This document shows, piece after piece, positions 21,541 through 33,220 of a DNA stretch of 64,000 bases. Where the stretch lies: the NCBI GenBank assembly GCA_948474755.1, contig CAOLHI010000361.1:62001-126000 (forward strand), in the 5' to 3' direction. Positions within the stretch are counted from its first letter, which is position 1, and every line of letters begins with the position of its first letter. The translations under genes were made by a program, and so were the position numbers. The stretch comes from Ctenosaura bakeri (lineage: Eukaryota; Chordata; Lepidosauria; Squamata; Iguanidae). Below the pieces are notes generated by a model. The model was not told the origin of the DNA. It made no database searches and saw nothing but the letters and a program-made list of their open reading frames with translations.

Positions 21541-21813
21541 CAGTAGAGTCCTGGTTATCCGACCCAAATGGGCAGCCGCAGAGTCGGATAACTGAAAGGG
21601 TCAGATTACCCGGATGCCCGTGGCGGCCGCCATTTGGGGGCGTGTCGGGGGGCGTGTGTCGGGGGCGTGTCGGGGTGGGCCTGGGGCGTGTCTGGGTGTG
21701 TCTGGGCGTGTCTGGGTGTGCGGAAATGCCCACAGTCACGCCCCCAGGCTGTTGCGACGTCGGTTAATCTGGATGGTCAGATAACTGAGCATCGGATAAA
21801 CAGGACTCTACTG
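21541..21813. mobile_element. Tigger-like MITE with internal GC minisatellite
   Basis: The termini are 'cagtagagtcctggttatcc' and 'ggataaacaggactctactg', nearly perfect inverted repeats. The flanks are TA (21539-21540) and TA (21814-21815), the expected Tc1/mariner duplication. At 21637-21722 there is a minisatellite of GGGCGTGTC and TGGGTGTG units. No transposase is encoded in 273 bp. The open frames here come from the minisatellite. Confidence 0.88.
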
Positions 21814-24644
21814 TATTTGTTGTATGTTCCACTTAAGAAAAAAAGATGTTGTGCGAATCACACAATTTTATATTTTATTAAAATTAAAAACATAATCACA
21901 CAATGTTTTGAGCTATTCCCTCTCTTTTTCAACAGTTTTAGAGTATTTTATTCCTACCTGAAAAGCAAAATTATTTTTTTTTTTAAAAAAAACTGATACA
22001 TTTAGTCATCAGAGGAATTAAACTAGGCTTCTCCAATCGTTCTCTCTTTCCTTACTTTCAGGATGTTTCCAGCTTACCCCCCACCCCACTCTGCACATGC
22101 ATCTTTTTAATGTTTTTAAAGTTTCATACTCATGCTAGAGCCTTCACACTAGACAGAAGGTGATGGCAGTCCATCCATGGCTTTGGGTGCTGAAACTAGT
22201 CATATTTTATCATTGGTTTTCTACATAGATGGTAAGGAAATGCATTTTGGAGAAACAGTGTTGGGACAGATTGACAGACTCTCCTAGTTAGCTATAGCAA
22301 GTTTAGGGTTCTTCATGGCTGGCACCATAGAAAGAAACTTAAAAGGTAAAAAGAAACAAAGAGCACCTGTCTTTTCTAATATGGCTTCCTATCTGGTTCT
22401 TCCATATCCTGTTACCTTGGAATGCTTCTGATCTTCATTTGCAGATTCCAACCAACATTCTGATAAAGCTGAGGAATTACATTCCTTACCACATTCTTAC
22501 TATCAGACATGTCCTCAAATACAGAACATTAAGGAGACCTGAGAGGTATAGATGGAAACTTTGGGAAAGCTGTAGGGCTCAAGACCTCCAGCTTTCAGGT
22601 GAGACAACTACTCCTGGACTGTGAGTGCCAGACATATTGACAGATGTACGTGACAGACTTACGTGACAATTTATAACAGCAGGTACATTGTCCCATCTTT
22701 CTGTTGTGTCATGGAATAATTTCCACAATGTGGGGGGCTTTGTTCCTGTTTGCCGATATATATTTGTTTGTGTATTATACAAGAATTTATACCCTGCTCT
22801 AACGTATTTATGACCCTCACAAAATGGTTTAGAGAGCACAATCCTGCCTCACCAAGATGGCTAAGAAGGCCAGCTAAGCCAATACCAGGCCAACTAAAGC
22901 TATACTGAATTCAAGCTTAGCGCTCAGCCTAGGACTATTGGAAATTGCTTAGGATTACCTTGGCACTGGCCTAGGGTTGAGAAACTTGTTTTGGATCTGG
23001 CAGTTTGGCTGGTTCCTCAACCCACCACAGCCCACTTTTTTCCTTTTTTTTTTTTTTTTGTCTCTGTCACCTACCAGTGGATCTCAGCCAGCAGAACAAT
23101 TGTTATCAGGATGTCTCTCCTCCAACTGTTAATTGATAGTTACAGAAGGGGGTTAGGCTGATGTAAAGGCAACTCAGCCAGCAAAAAGCCAGTTCATCCA
23201 GCAAAAGAGCTTCTGCTTATTCCTAACTCCCTGTTGCTCAGTTGTAATGCAATGATGCACTAGCTATTGGGAGTTAGGTTTAAACCTTTTGTACTTGTTG
23301 AATTGCCTTCTGATAACACAATTATTATCTGGCTGATTTGAGCAATCAGCTGTCAGAAATACTCTGTTGGCTGAGATCACCTGGTGGAAGAGCTAAAAAC
23401 AGGAGCAGACAAGGTGTGGAATGAAGGAAGAACAAAGCTATACCACATCGAAATTTCTCCCAGCCCAGTGGCACAGCCGTTATACCAGCACAGAGTTACT
23501 CCACTGGGACCAAGGGATAATGGCCTAGTTGCCATTGTCTCTTTCTCAGAGGCCAGAGCAATGGCAATTGGTAGAGAAGGAAGGCCAACCAAGGCACGAT
23601 GAAGCTGTACCTGGCTGGTGCTCTCTCCCTCAGAGGTAAGGGAAAGAATTCACAACCAAAGGAGCCAATCCAGAAGGAAAACATGATGGATGACACCCAC
23701 CACTATCAGCAGATTCAGTAGCATCAACAAGGTTTTTGAAAGGATCTGTTTGCTGCTTTTGTTGCCTGACAGTGGCTTCACTGCCAAAAATATTATAGGA
23801 AAAACAAGTTGTGCAGAGACTTGCCTATGAAAGAATGTCAAGAAGCAATGGTTTAACAGCTGGGTCATGCAGTCTTCAGTGAAGGTGACCTTCCTGCGGG
23901 CAGCATTACACTGCTGTGAGCTTACTGAATGTATCTGAATCAGTGAAGGAAAAAATATCTCCGCTTTCCTTCTTCAGGTTGTAACATATGATGACAAAAA
24001 TATATAAACCAAATAACCATGTTTTTGAAAAAGTTCAGAAAGGTACTCTCTGAGTCACTGTTCCATTCTTAAGAATCAGAATGAAATTGCTTTAGCAGGA
24101 AGCATGATGCTCAGATAGGGGGGAAATAGCATGAATTTCTACAGGCATAGATAGTGATGTCTTAAGCAGGGGACAAGAGCCTGTCCCTAAGAAATTATGG
24201 AAGGATGAATTACATTCTCTGACCATGAACATGAAAGTGTCTGGCCTACCTCTTTAGGTTTGCAGTAATGGGTTGACTGTGGAGATTGACAGTAGTAATC
24301 AAAACTATGCTGTTCACAAGAACCATTAATTTAATTTGCACTGACATTTCTGCAAAATGGCATTTTTCAGGAGAGAATGCCATTGGGAAGACATAGAATA
24401 GATATGTCACTGTCAAATCTTGATGGGAACAGCTGCATTGCCTCCTTCTTCTGCTGGCATAATAATTTTTGCCTTAGAGCAAAACTAGATGTAATGCTGG
24501 CCACCATGTCTGTTTACTCACATAGTTTCCCTCTTCATACATAAAGAAGAGTGTGGTCTCTACATTGCTATGAGAAGGGGTGCAAAAGTGGAGGGAGCTG
24601 AATCCTCTCCCACTATACCTCTACACTAGAAATGGGAATCATGG
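21814..24644. other. Unannotated 2.8-kb spacer
   Basis: Largely AT-rich and unique-looking, with a T run at 23041-23059. The short frames near 23377-23602 lie on both strands and have no domain; a donor-like 'cagaggtaagg' follows at 23631. Confidence 0.45.
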
Positions 24645-24750
24645 GCTCCTCTAGATGTCGTTGGATTGGTCTTTCCAGAATAACTAATAGTGTGGAATGC
24701 TGGGAATTGTAGTCCAATAGCACCTGGAAGACTGCCCTGATTCCGACTTC
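24645..24750. repeat. hAT-like palindromic MITE fragment
   Basis: The phrases 'cctctagatgtcgttggatt' and inverted 'gctgggaattgtagtccaat' are followed by 'agcacctggaagac', the arms of the 'ccagatgttgttggactaca' element. Confidence 0.6.
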
Positions 24751-27244
24751 TGCTCTACATAGTCTATTGCATGCACTCTGTTCCACCCCAGGTGGGTTTT
24801 GGTAGAGGAAATAAGGTTGGGAGAAAAGTACTTTGACAGACAGACTTCAGGGCTCTCACTTCTGTGCCCATTTTTGTGTTAACGTTAACCCACATCTCAA
24901 TCTTTATAAGTGAATGTGGGCAGATACGAGAACCAACAAAGAGTGGCTGCCATTGCCACTGCCACGCTAGTTTATTGTAATTGTATAGACTTTGTTTGCA
25001 TTGCTATTAACTCCAGGGATTGTACTCAGTCATTTGTGGCTGTGATACCTGAACATAGCAAGTATGAAATACTGATCTATGTTTATCTGTCATCTGTACT
25101 CCTTGTTTGAGCCACTCATTGAAAACAGAAGCAGGCAGAGACTCTTTTAGAACATTAGCATTGTCAAAACAAAGTAATCCGCATTACACAAAGGTATATT
25201 TTGTCAAATAATTTTGCCAATCAGCAGCTTCTTATTCATCTTTCCATGTTGTCTTTCTACAAAAGCAGTTAAACATCTTCCTTTGGATGGATATAACTAA
25301 TCTAGTGGCAATTTACTAAAGTACCATCCAGCTGTGTAACTTCTGTCCACATGATGAAGACAATTGTATTATTCCCAGATATCTCTAGATTGTTTCCTTG
25401 CCATTATAACTTGACAATGATTGCCCATTAGTAGTACCCAAATACCTTTCCTCAGACTAATTTTTCTTGGTAGCCAAGATGGCTATAATCATGGACACAA
25501 GGAACGTTCATCAAATTTCTCATCTTTGACAAGAAAGGATGCTTCAGTATCTTGAGACAAAAAACTGGTGTCTGTCATGAGAATTTTCAATCATTTAGTG
25601 TGAACAAAGGGTGCTACAGTTTGTTCAAGATGTCTCTACATAAAACTTTCTTCCCTCTCCCCTTTGTTATACACAACACAATCATAGCAAACACAGAAGG
25701 ATGCAGGGGGGAAGAAGATGCAAAGAACCTATTTGATGCTTCTAGGCATGTTTGATGAGGGTACATGAAGGGACCTTCTTGGTGGCTACTCCCAGACTAT
25801 GCAACTATGTAACATGGAAGGTTAGCTTGGCCCCCTCTCTGTTTTCCTTCCTCTATCAGGCAAGGACTTTCTATTTATACAGGATTTTAGCTACTAAGTG
25901 CTTACTACAGAATGCTCTTTATTCTCTTTGTTCTTTTTTTTCTGATGCTTGACATTGTTTTAAATTTGTGCTTTTTTTAATATGATAATTTATTTAATGC
26001 TTTTAAAGTGCTTTTTCTACTATTCTATTATTTTTTTCTATTTCTTCTAAAAGTCAGAGCAGCGAGGTTGCAGTCTCACCATTTGCATAATGAGCACAAA
26101 AAAGTCTAGAAATGCAAAAAATCTTTTTGTGAATATGTTTTAAATGTAAAACTGATCACCCAGTGGAGAGAATTCTGAGATTTAAGTAAGGATTTACGTC
26201 TCTTTCAGAAAATTCATTAGATTTCTAACAAAAATGATTCAAAGATGTTATCTTATGCAGCACCTCCTGTTGTTATGCACTGTTGCTAACACTGTCCTCA
26301 TGAGTCAACCATTATTCTCTCTATATTTTATTTCATAATACCATTAGTTACAAATAAATAATACAATTAAAATGAAATAATGACTTGTGTTAATGTCATC
26401 TCATTTACATCCTCTGTAAAGCAAAGAGAATGACTCTTGAGCACTTATTTATCTTGGAGCTGTTTTATGTGCATGTTGTAAAGATCTTTGGAAAGAATGA
26501 CACACACCTGGAAAATAACAAAAAGAATCTACTAATGACCATATTCCATTCAGGGGTTGCACTGACAGCTGAGATGCTATTTATTGTTGCCTTTCAAATA
26601 GGCACTTGTATGGAAATCTACATTATCCTTTACAGACAATTCTCTTTCATTTTAATATTTGATGGTTTTCCATCACACCTTTTTTTTTTACTGAAAGTCA
26701 GATTGTGTTATGAGGTTTTCATAGTTTCCTAAACTAAACCTACCTATTGAGTGGTTCTACAGGAAGCGAGCAGTCCTGGTAATAAATTCCAGTTGACTGG
26801 AAGACACCAGAATGGATGGTACCTGAAGTTCCAGTCCTCCAGATACTTAATTATCAGCACATCCTACAGAGACACTGGCAGGAAAGCTACAACGATCACT
26901 TGGCTCACTGAATTCACAGCTAGACTCCATGCAGTCTCCAGCTCTGCCAGTTATTGTCATTCATTGCATAATGCATTGTTGTTCATTTGAGCAATTCATA
27001 ATCCAGAAGGCTGAGATGATGTCCCAATATAGGCCTATTCATAACTTGTAATTGGTGTGATTTTCAAAATTTTGCCCCATACTCAGATTAGTCCTTTGTA
27101 AAAGCACAGGAAATCCAATCATGTTTCTTCTGCCATCTATCCAGGTTTGGCTCTGGGTGCTGCATTTTCCAAATATTGCCTTCTTCCCCAAGACTGTGTT
27201 GTGAAAACTTCCTTCTTTAGTCTATAATGTTGGTTTAGATGGCT
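24751..27244. other. Unannotated 2.5-kb spacer, repeat-poor
   Basis: This is one of the longest stretches with no recognisable repeat. It is AT-rich and contains an octamer-like site, 'atttgcataatgag', near 26079. A 100-codon frame at 26430-26732 has no domain. It could include conserved non-coding sequence, which only cross-species comparison would show. Confidence 0.4.
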
Positions 27245-27640
27245 CATAAAACAATAGAGATGGAAAAGACTACAAGGGCCATTTGGTCCAACCATGCAGG
27301 CATAGACAACCAGAGCACTCCCCAAAGATGGCTGTCTAATCTATATTTAAAGACCTTCAAAGAAAGAGATTTCCACCACCCCAGGGCAGTTGACTCTAGT
27401 GCCGAATGACTCCTACTACCAGGAAGTACCTCCTAATGTTTAGGTGAATCTCTTTTATTGCAATTTGAATCAATCGAATCATGTTTTATTTTCTGGAGCA
27501 GCAGAAACCAAACTCACTCCATCTTTTACATGGCATCCCTTCTTATATTTAAAGATAGCTATCATACCCTCTCTCAATCTTCTCCTCTCCAAACTAAGCC
27601 ATTCCTCATAGGATTTGGTTTTCAGATCTGTTAGCCAGCA
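27245..27640 (-). mobile_element. CR1/L3 LINE 3' end, minus strand
   Basis: Read in reverse, this carries the CR1-type 3' region: 'aggagaagattgagagaggg' (plus 'ccctctctcaatcttctcct' at 27570-27589), 'atatttaaatatagattaga', and 'ttggaccaaatggcccttgt' close to the 3' terminus. The closing repeat is degraded. It is 5'-truncated, as is usual for CR1. Confidence 0.78.
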
Positions 27641-27737
27641 TACTTCAGGTCATACTTAAAATAGATGCAGTGAAATCATAGAACTTATGTTAACCATGAC
27701 CAACGTAAGCCCTATTTATTTCAGTGGGCCTACTCTA

Positions 27738-28193
27738 GGCCTTTTCTGCACTTTGTTTTTAGAACGGTGCAGAGCGTCCTCCAGCAAGGACGTTTGCACT
27801 TGGGAGAGGACTGGGTCCGGACTACTTTGTGTAGTTTTGGACTTAAGCCCGCTCCGGAAGGACCAAAAGTGGTCGTTCTCCATGCTATTGAAAGACCGCT
27901 TAAAACAGGTCTTTCAACGGCACAGAGTGCGCCACTCTGTGGCCGCACTCCAGTGCAGATTTGCAGGCTCGCACCAGTGCGAGCCTGCAGATCTTCCGGT
28001 GGCGGGCTTTAGGCTGGTGAACTTCACCGATTGGTGGAGAGCCTCCACCAACTGGAAGCCGCCATTTTCATCCCCGGAGCAGTGTGTAGTGCGGTCACGC
28101 ACTGCTCTGGACCAGCCTGGATCCGCCAAGGGAGCACTCCAGTCTGGTGAGTACCAGAATGGGGCAATTTCTTCGCCAAGTGCGAAAAAGGCC
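27738..28193 (+). mobile_element. GC-rich GGCC-MITE copy M2 with splice-donor motif
   Basis: The termini are 'ggccttttctgcac' and 'gtgcgaaaaaggcc', flanked by CTA and TAT (TA shared). The body is a chain of stem-loops: 'gtccggactac' with 'gtagttttggac' (27814-27842), 'gaccaaaagtggtc' (27861-27874), 'ttgaaagacc' with 'ggtctttcaa' (27888-27917), 'gcaggctcgcaccag' with 'tgcgagcctgc' (27963-27988), and 'gagcagtg' with 'cactgctc' (28077-28107). A donor-like site TCTG|GTGAGTA lies after 28146, 47 bp from the right end. The 171-codon frame across it is a by-product of GC content. Confidence 0.88.
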
Positions 28194-29294
28194 TATACCT
28201 AATGCATTATGTATTCAGTAGCTAATTTTCTGTTTCTGTTTGCCTGTCTGCTGGTGCATCATGTGAAAACAGATGGACAGATTGTCATCAAATTTGAAGG
28301 GTATGTTTGGGGTGATCTGGATTAAAATATACTGTGCAGCATACTTGAAACACATTTCCTTTCTCCTGAATTATTTTTTCATTGAATTTTCACTAGATTT
28401 GGAGACTATGTGGTAGAGGCTAGGCAGTACACATGAAATTCATCTCAAGGTGATCCTGAGAGGACCCTCAATTATTTTTGCATTCATACAGAATAATACA
28501 GCATGTTATTTGAATGATTTTGACTTTTTTTTTCAGTCTCATCACAGATGATGGAGTTTATTATACTCCTGAAAAATATATGGCACTACAGTTAGTAAAA
28601 AATAAAACGAGTTGCACCTTGTACGTATTTGTGGAAGACTCCACATTGGAAGACCTGGGCCAGTGTAAAACAGAAGCCTTTCTCAAAATCAGGGCAAAAA
28701 GAGACAAAGGCCCCAAGACACAAAACAAACAGAACCCACAAGAAGTGAAATTAAAATAAGAAAAAAGTGGAGTACGAAAACAAAGCTCCTCCTCCAGGGT
28801 GTATCTACCTTTGATCCACTGACACCCCTAAATTTTCCTATTTTGTGATTGTTCTCTTTTTTTTTCATCACAAAAATTCTGTTCCATATTAGTAGATGGC
28901 AAATTAAGAAAAAAAGTGCATTATGCTGCTTTTTTTTTTTTTACTGCTCAGAAGCAGCATTCCCTTCTTTTGGGAAAATACAGGTATACCTCAGTTAACA
29001 AAATAGATGTGTTCTTTGGCTTTACTTCTTTAACAGAAACATTGGTACCAAAGTCAGAAATAACATGGAAAGAGTAAGGATGGGTTCCTACACTGCAAAA
29101 AAGTAGAGCACTTCAACATTTTCAGCAACTCTTATTCAAAACAAATATTATGCACATGTAAAATGAAACAACCAGGTCAGGTAAGCCTTGCATAAGTAAA
29201 CAAAAATATTTTGAATAATGATTTTGGTGACAAACTTATAGATCTATGCTTTCCCCCCAACATGCCATGGTAGTTAGTGAGGTAAAGTAATTTA
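28194..29294. other. Unannotated AT-rich spacer with one acceptor-like site
   Basis: A strong acceptor-like sequence, 'actttttttttcag', ends at 28536. It is followed by an open frame to 28759 whose translation is lysine-rich at the end and has no domain. No matching donor defines an exon, so I do not call a gene. Confidence 0.3.
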
Positions 29295-29782
29295 GGCCCT
29301 TTCTGCACAAGGGGAGTGAATCGCTCCATGCCGTTACTTACCGGGTCTTCTGGGTCCGAAGTAACACGGATGTTCCCTTAAGCCCTTCTGCAGGGCTCCT
29401 CCATTAGTCCAGGGCAAATTGGAGCAGTGCGAGGTCTTTAGATCTGCACTGCTCTGGCTGAAAATGGCGGCTTCCTGTTTCTTTGTGGGTCTAGATCAAT
29501 TGCTGACACTGGCCACGCCGACAGCCTGCCCTCCGCTGATCGCAGGCTTGCATTGATGTGAGCCTGCGCATCTGCACTAGTCAGCAGGAACACAATGGCG
29601 CGCTCCAGAAGATTGAAAGACTGGATTTTTCTGGTCTTCACTTTGCATGCTGGAGGACCACTTTGGGGCGTTTTGGATCGGACTAAGGTGCGGAACTAAG
29701 CTAAGTAGTCCGATCCAAGGTGCGGACGACCTCTGTGCCAGGATGCCTTGGCCTGTTTTAACTTCCTCATGTGGAAAGGGTC
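29295..29782 (-). mobile_element. GC-rich GGCC-MITE copy M4 with splice-donor motif
   Basis: The termini are 'ggccctttctgcac' and 'catgtggaaagggtc', with flanks TTA (29292-29294) and TTA (29783-29785), an exact 3-bp duplication. It is the reverse orientation of M2, with shared blocks 'gatctgcactgctctgg', 'aaaatggcggcttcc' and hairpin remnants 'attgaaagac' and 'tctggtcttcac'. On the minus strand a donor-like site CCCG|GTAAGTAA sits at 29342/29341, about 47 bp from that end. Confidence 0.88.
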
Positions 29783-29785
29783 TTA

Positions 29786-30435
29786 GGCCCTTTTCGCACT
29801 GAGGCTTTTTGCGTGAGCCGGGGTGGGCGGCTTGCGCGAAAAGCCTCTTCCGAGAGCCTGCCGGTTCCCCGCTCGTTCTTTCCCAGGCGAAGGAACAAGC
29901 GGGGAAGCAGCAGCGTCCCGGAGGCGGAGGCGGCTCGCGCATCCATCCTCCCCCGCTTGCGCGAGAAGCAGGAGCCTCTCGCGCCGCCCCCCGCGCATGC
30001 GGGAAGCGAGCGACAGTCGCGCCCGTCCCCCCACGCGTGCCAGGAGCGAGCGACAGTCGCGTCCACCCACCCCCCGCGCGTGCGAAGCGGGAGGCTGTTG
30101 CGAGCAGCCCCCCACCCGCGCGAAGCAGGATGCCATCGCATCCGTCACGCAAGCGACCCGCCCCACCCCTTCCTTCCGCAGGAGCGGAGGAAAGGAAGCG
30201 CTACCCGGCCGCCTCTCCGACGCACCGCACAACAGGTAAGTGCGGGTGGGCGCTGGGAGCGTTGCGCGAGCTCGGGGTGATTTTCGCTTGGAAGCGAAAA
30301 TCAAAAACCCCGCGCTCGCGCCGCTGCAGCCCCGTGAGAGCGCCGGAAGTGGGAGTGCGTCGTGTGGAGCGGCGCTCCCACTCCCGCACGGCTCACGAGG
30401 CTATTTCGCTCGGGAAAGTCCGTGCGAAAAGGGCC
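29786..30435 (+). mobile_element. GC-rich GGCC-MITE copy M5 with minisatellite and splice-donor motif
   Basis: The termini are 'ggcccttttcgcactg' and 'gtgcgaaaagggcc', flanked by TTA (29783-29785) and TTA (30436-30438). At 650 bp it is the longest copy because of an imperfect minisatellite of about 41 bp per unit near 29990-30150 ('agcgagcgacagtcgcg' twice, then diverged units). A consensus donor ACAG|GTAAGT lies after 30235, followed by the hairpin 'gattttcgcttggaagcgaa'. It is extremely CpG-rich and would score as a CpG island. Frames of 120-238 codons on both strands are GC artefacts. Confidence 0.9.
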
Positions 30436-30865
30436 TTAGTTTCCCCTTTTCTTTCTGTGTTGCTCTTCACACATGTTCAGAAAGTGATTTTGGAATCAGC
30501 TGTTTACCTTACCTGTTATACATAAGCACGTGCAGCTACAATAGAATCATTCTAGAGCAGAAGCCTTTTCTTTCGCAGATCAAGCTTTATTGTCTTTTTT
30601 AATTGCAGATACGCTCTTGCAACCAACACTGCAAGCCTATCTTTCTCCAGCCCTCCTTTACCGTCTTCCCAATGACAATTCTGCAACAAACAACTGCCAA
30701 CTAGACATAAGACAAAATAAAGCGATGAGAGGGGGGCTATGGTGGCCTTTTCCCATAAAAAAGACTATAAAAAAGAGCCTCTTTGTCAGTGGTTTTGTTA
30801 ACTGAGCTAGGCCTGTAATATGATCACCGCAGTAACCATTTGTTTGTCTGTTTACTACCATTGTT
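30436..30865. other. Unannotated AT-rich spacer
   Basis: No gene or known repeat is recognised. Confidence 0.5.
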
Positions 30866-30975
30866 CTACTGTGGACTTCACATAGGCAACTGGTTGACTG
30901 CTCTGGGAACAGAACACTGGATTAGATAGACCTTTTTGTTTGACCCTGTACTGTTCTTTTAATGTTCTTATGAAA
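30866..30975 (+). repeat. CR1/L3 LINE 3' tail
   Basis: The sequence 'ggcaactggttgactgctct' then 'aacactggattagatagacc' and 'ttaatgttcttatg' is the 3' terminus of an L3/CR1-type LINE, whose consensus-like form is 'actagatgggcc...ttcttatgttcttatg'. A longer copy is at 52060-52380. Confidence 0.65.
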
Positions 30976-32444
30976 AGGTTCTAAAACCTCAATAAATGTG
31001 GTATATAATGGAAATACCACAGAGCACGTGCTGCTGTTTTTATAGAATCTATTTGTAAGTGCCCCATGTAAATGCAGTACCAATCAACACTTACAAATTA
31101 AATTATGAAGTAAGCATTTCTTTCTAAGAGGCTGATCGGTTGAATGAGGTGGTTTTGGTTTTCATCAGCTTCACCATAACTGTACAGGGCAGCGTGATAT
31201 TGTTTAGCTATCTCAGTTAGTGGGGTACTGTATCAAATCTATTCTTCAAATCACTCCAAGTGTAATTATTTCTACTATAAAATAAATAAGGAAGAAAAGA
31301 TACAAAGGGCACTTGACCAAGTATAATCCTAGGCAATTGAAGCACAGTGTGCTTAGCCATTGTTAATATGGAAAGAGTAATTATTTTACTCTTTGTCAGC
31401 AACCCTATACTTCTGTTCTGTGTCCAACCCACTCCTCTTTCCCATGAAAAACAGGCAGGCAAACAGCAGAGAGATTTTTCTCCACTAACAGACTGTCCTC
31501 AGGCCTAATAAAATCAATGAAAGATGCCCACCTGGGAGTTTCAGTATTCATCAGACTGAATCATGTTGTGTGCTGCCCAGTTTTCTGTTTCACTGGTGTG
31601 TCAGCTCTGAAAAATATGACAGAAAAGAAGACTGCTATAGATGGCTGTGCATGCAATTTGTGATCATGTAAGAAGATAAAGATGTTATTGATCTTTTTTT
31701 GTGGCATGTGTATATTGGTATGTGGTGGTAGTGGTGCTCCCGCAGGTGTCCTGGAGGGACCAGTGTGACCCTTCCCCAGTTGTCCACCCCAGCTTCCTGG
31801 GCTAGTCAACATGACTTCAGTATTTGCAGGTCTTCTAAGATACCTTTTTGTTACCAGTTTCTCCCTGTAATTCTGTAGACCTTGTACAGCATGGGTGGAC
31901 AACTTTTCAGATTGGACAGGTGCTCAAGGGCCACACTTTTTGGGGTTTCTGTTTTTTTACTTAAAAAGACAAATGTTTTCTTTGCACAAGGTATTACTGG
32001 GGAAGATCTAACAGCACCAGAAGTATTCATTTTTAACTACTTGAACTGTCGTTACATTTCTGAATGTTATCCAATGTAAATATTCCAAATGCTTCACAAC
32101 TCACATTGAATCAACGCATTAGTCTTTCATTAAATATTACAAAATTCATTTAAATTCCCTATTTCTTGCTTTTTCAGAAAATAAAATCACCCCCAAACCC
32201 ACTCAGATTTATTTATTTTAATAAAATTTCTTAGAATTTTAAAAATAAAGTTACATATTTATTTAAAATTCATTAAAGATATCTAGTAGAATCCTGTACA
32301 ACCATTATTTACTATGTTGTGATGTAGTGGATTCCAGACAGACCCTCCCCGAATCCCAGCAGTCACTGGGATTGTTGGGATCTGTTCCATTGTCAGTCAT
32401 GAAGCTGCTGCCTGATGTTTCCACCCACTCCCGTGAGTGATCAC
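30976..32444. other. Unannotated AT-rich spacer
   Basis: No gene is recognised. At about 31890-31945 the phrases 'catgggtggacaacttttca' and 'gggccacacttttt' resemble a hAT-Charlie terminus (CAGGGGTGGGCAACTTTT), but no partner end was found. Confidence 0.4.
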
Positions 32445-33220
32445 CAGCTATGTATTTAAGTCTTTTACTCCAGTTCTCAAGTCAAGTCTCAAGTCCTTAC
32501 AAGGTACTTTCAAGTCTAGTCTCAAGTCTGGGGCCAGCTTCAACAGAAAAAGAAAAAGGTGGTGGTGGATATATGTGTGGGGATGCCAATGGGCTTACAA
32601 GGGTCTGCAGCTTTGGAAGTAAGGAATAAGATCCTTCGTACTCCCCACTCTCCAAGTTGGAGGCTTTTTTTGTCAATGGTCATAAAAGAATCTGCCACTT
32701 CGGAAGTGGGGAATAGGATCCTTCTTACTCCCTGTTACTGAAGCTTCAAAAGCTTTAGAAAGAAGGTTCCTTCCTCCTTAAGCTTGTTGCATTACACATT
32801 TGCTGTTCCCCTCTGCAAAATGCACTGTGCACTCAAGGGACAAATCTTGCCTCCAGCTATTAGGAAAAGTTTTAGAAGGCTTCTCCAATATACAACGGTG
32901 GCAGGTTGCCAAGCAGACCTCAATGCTGCCTCAAGCCCACTGCCTTTGCTGCTCCCCTCTGAGAAAGGCATCCATGCTTTGGGCTCAAGACAGATTGTCA
33001 CATGACCAATAGGCAGAAAGAGTTGGAAGCATTGCTCAAAGTCATGAAGTTTCCAGATCAACAGTTTATGTTACTGAACCAAGGGAAGCAAGCCAGTTGC
33101 TAAACATATACAAGTCACAAGTTGAGTCAAGTCAGTGTGTTATTTATTGCCAAGTCAAGTCCAAATTCAATCACTGAAATGACCTGAATCCAAGTCAATC
33201 GATTCAAGCTTACATCACTG
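32445..33220. mobile_element. hAT-type non-autonomous element, copy 2
   Basis: Sister of 16852-17623 in the same orientation and of nearly equal length (776 bp). The termini are 'cagctatgtatttaagtc' and 'aagcttacatcactg'. The flanks GTGATCAC and ATGATCTC match at 6 of 8, consistent with an old 8-bp duplication. AAGTC-rich ends frame a body with 'gttttagaaggcttctccaa' and 'cagattgtcacatgacca'. It has no transposase. Confidence 0.88.

Noticed and set aside
23384..23631. Exon-like frame followed by a donor-like motif
   Set aside because: The frame ends about 30 bp before the donor, there is no clear acceptor, and the opposite strand is equally open.
27687..28202. 171-codon frame
   Set aside because: It spans MITE M2, including both terminal repeats, and has no domain.
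28537..28759. Exon after a strong acceptor-like tract
   Set aside because: No donor bounds it and the peptide has no recognisable domain; the tract is likely one of many T runs.
29577..30525. Long frames (up to 238 codons) on both strands
   Set aside because: They lie mainly in the GC-rich MITE M5 and flank, where stops are rare. They overlap in several frames and show only low-complexity Arg/Pro/Ala sequence.
32559..33061. Several 60-89 codon frames
   Set aside because: They lie inside the hAT element copy 2; the sister copy at 16852 does not preserve them.
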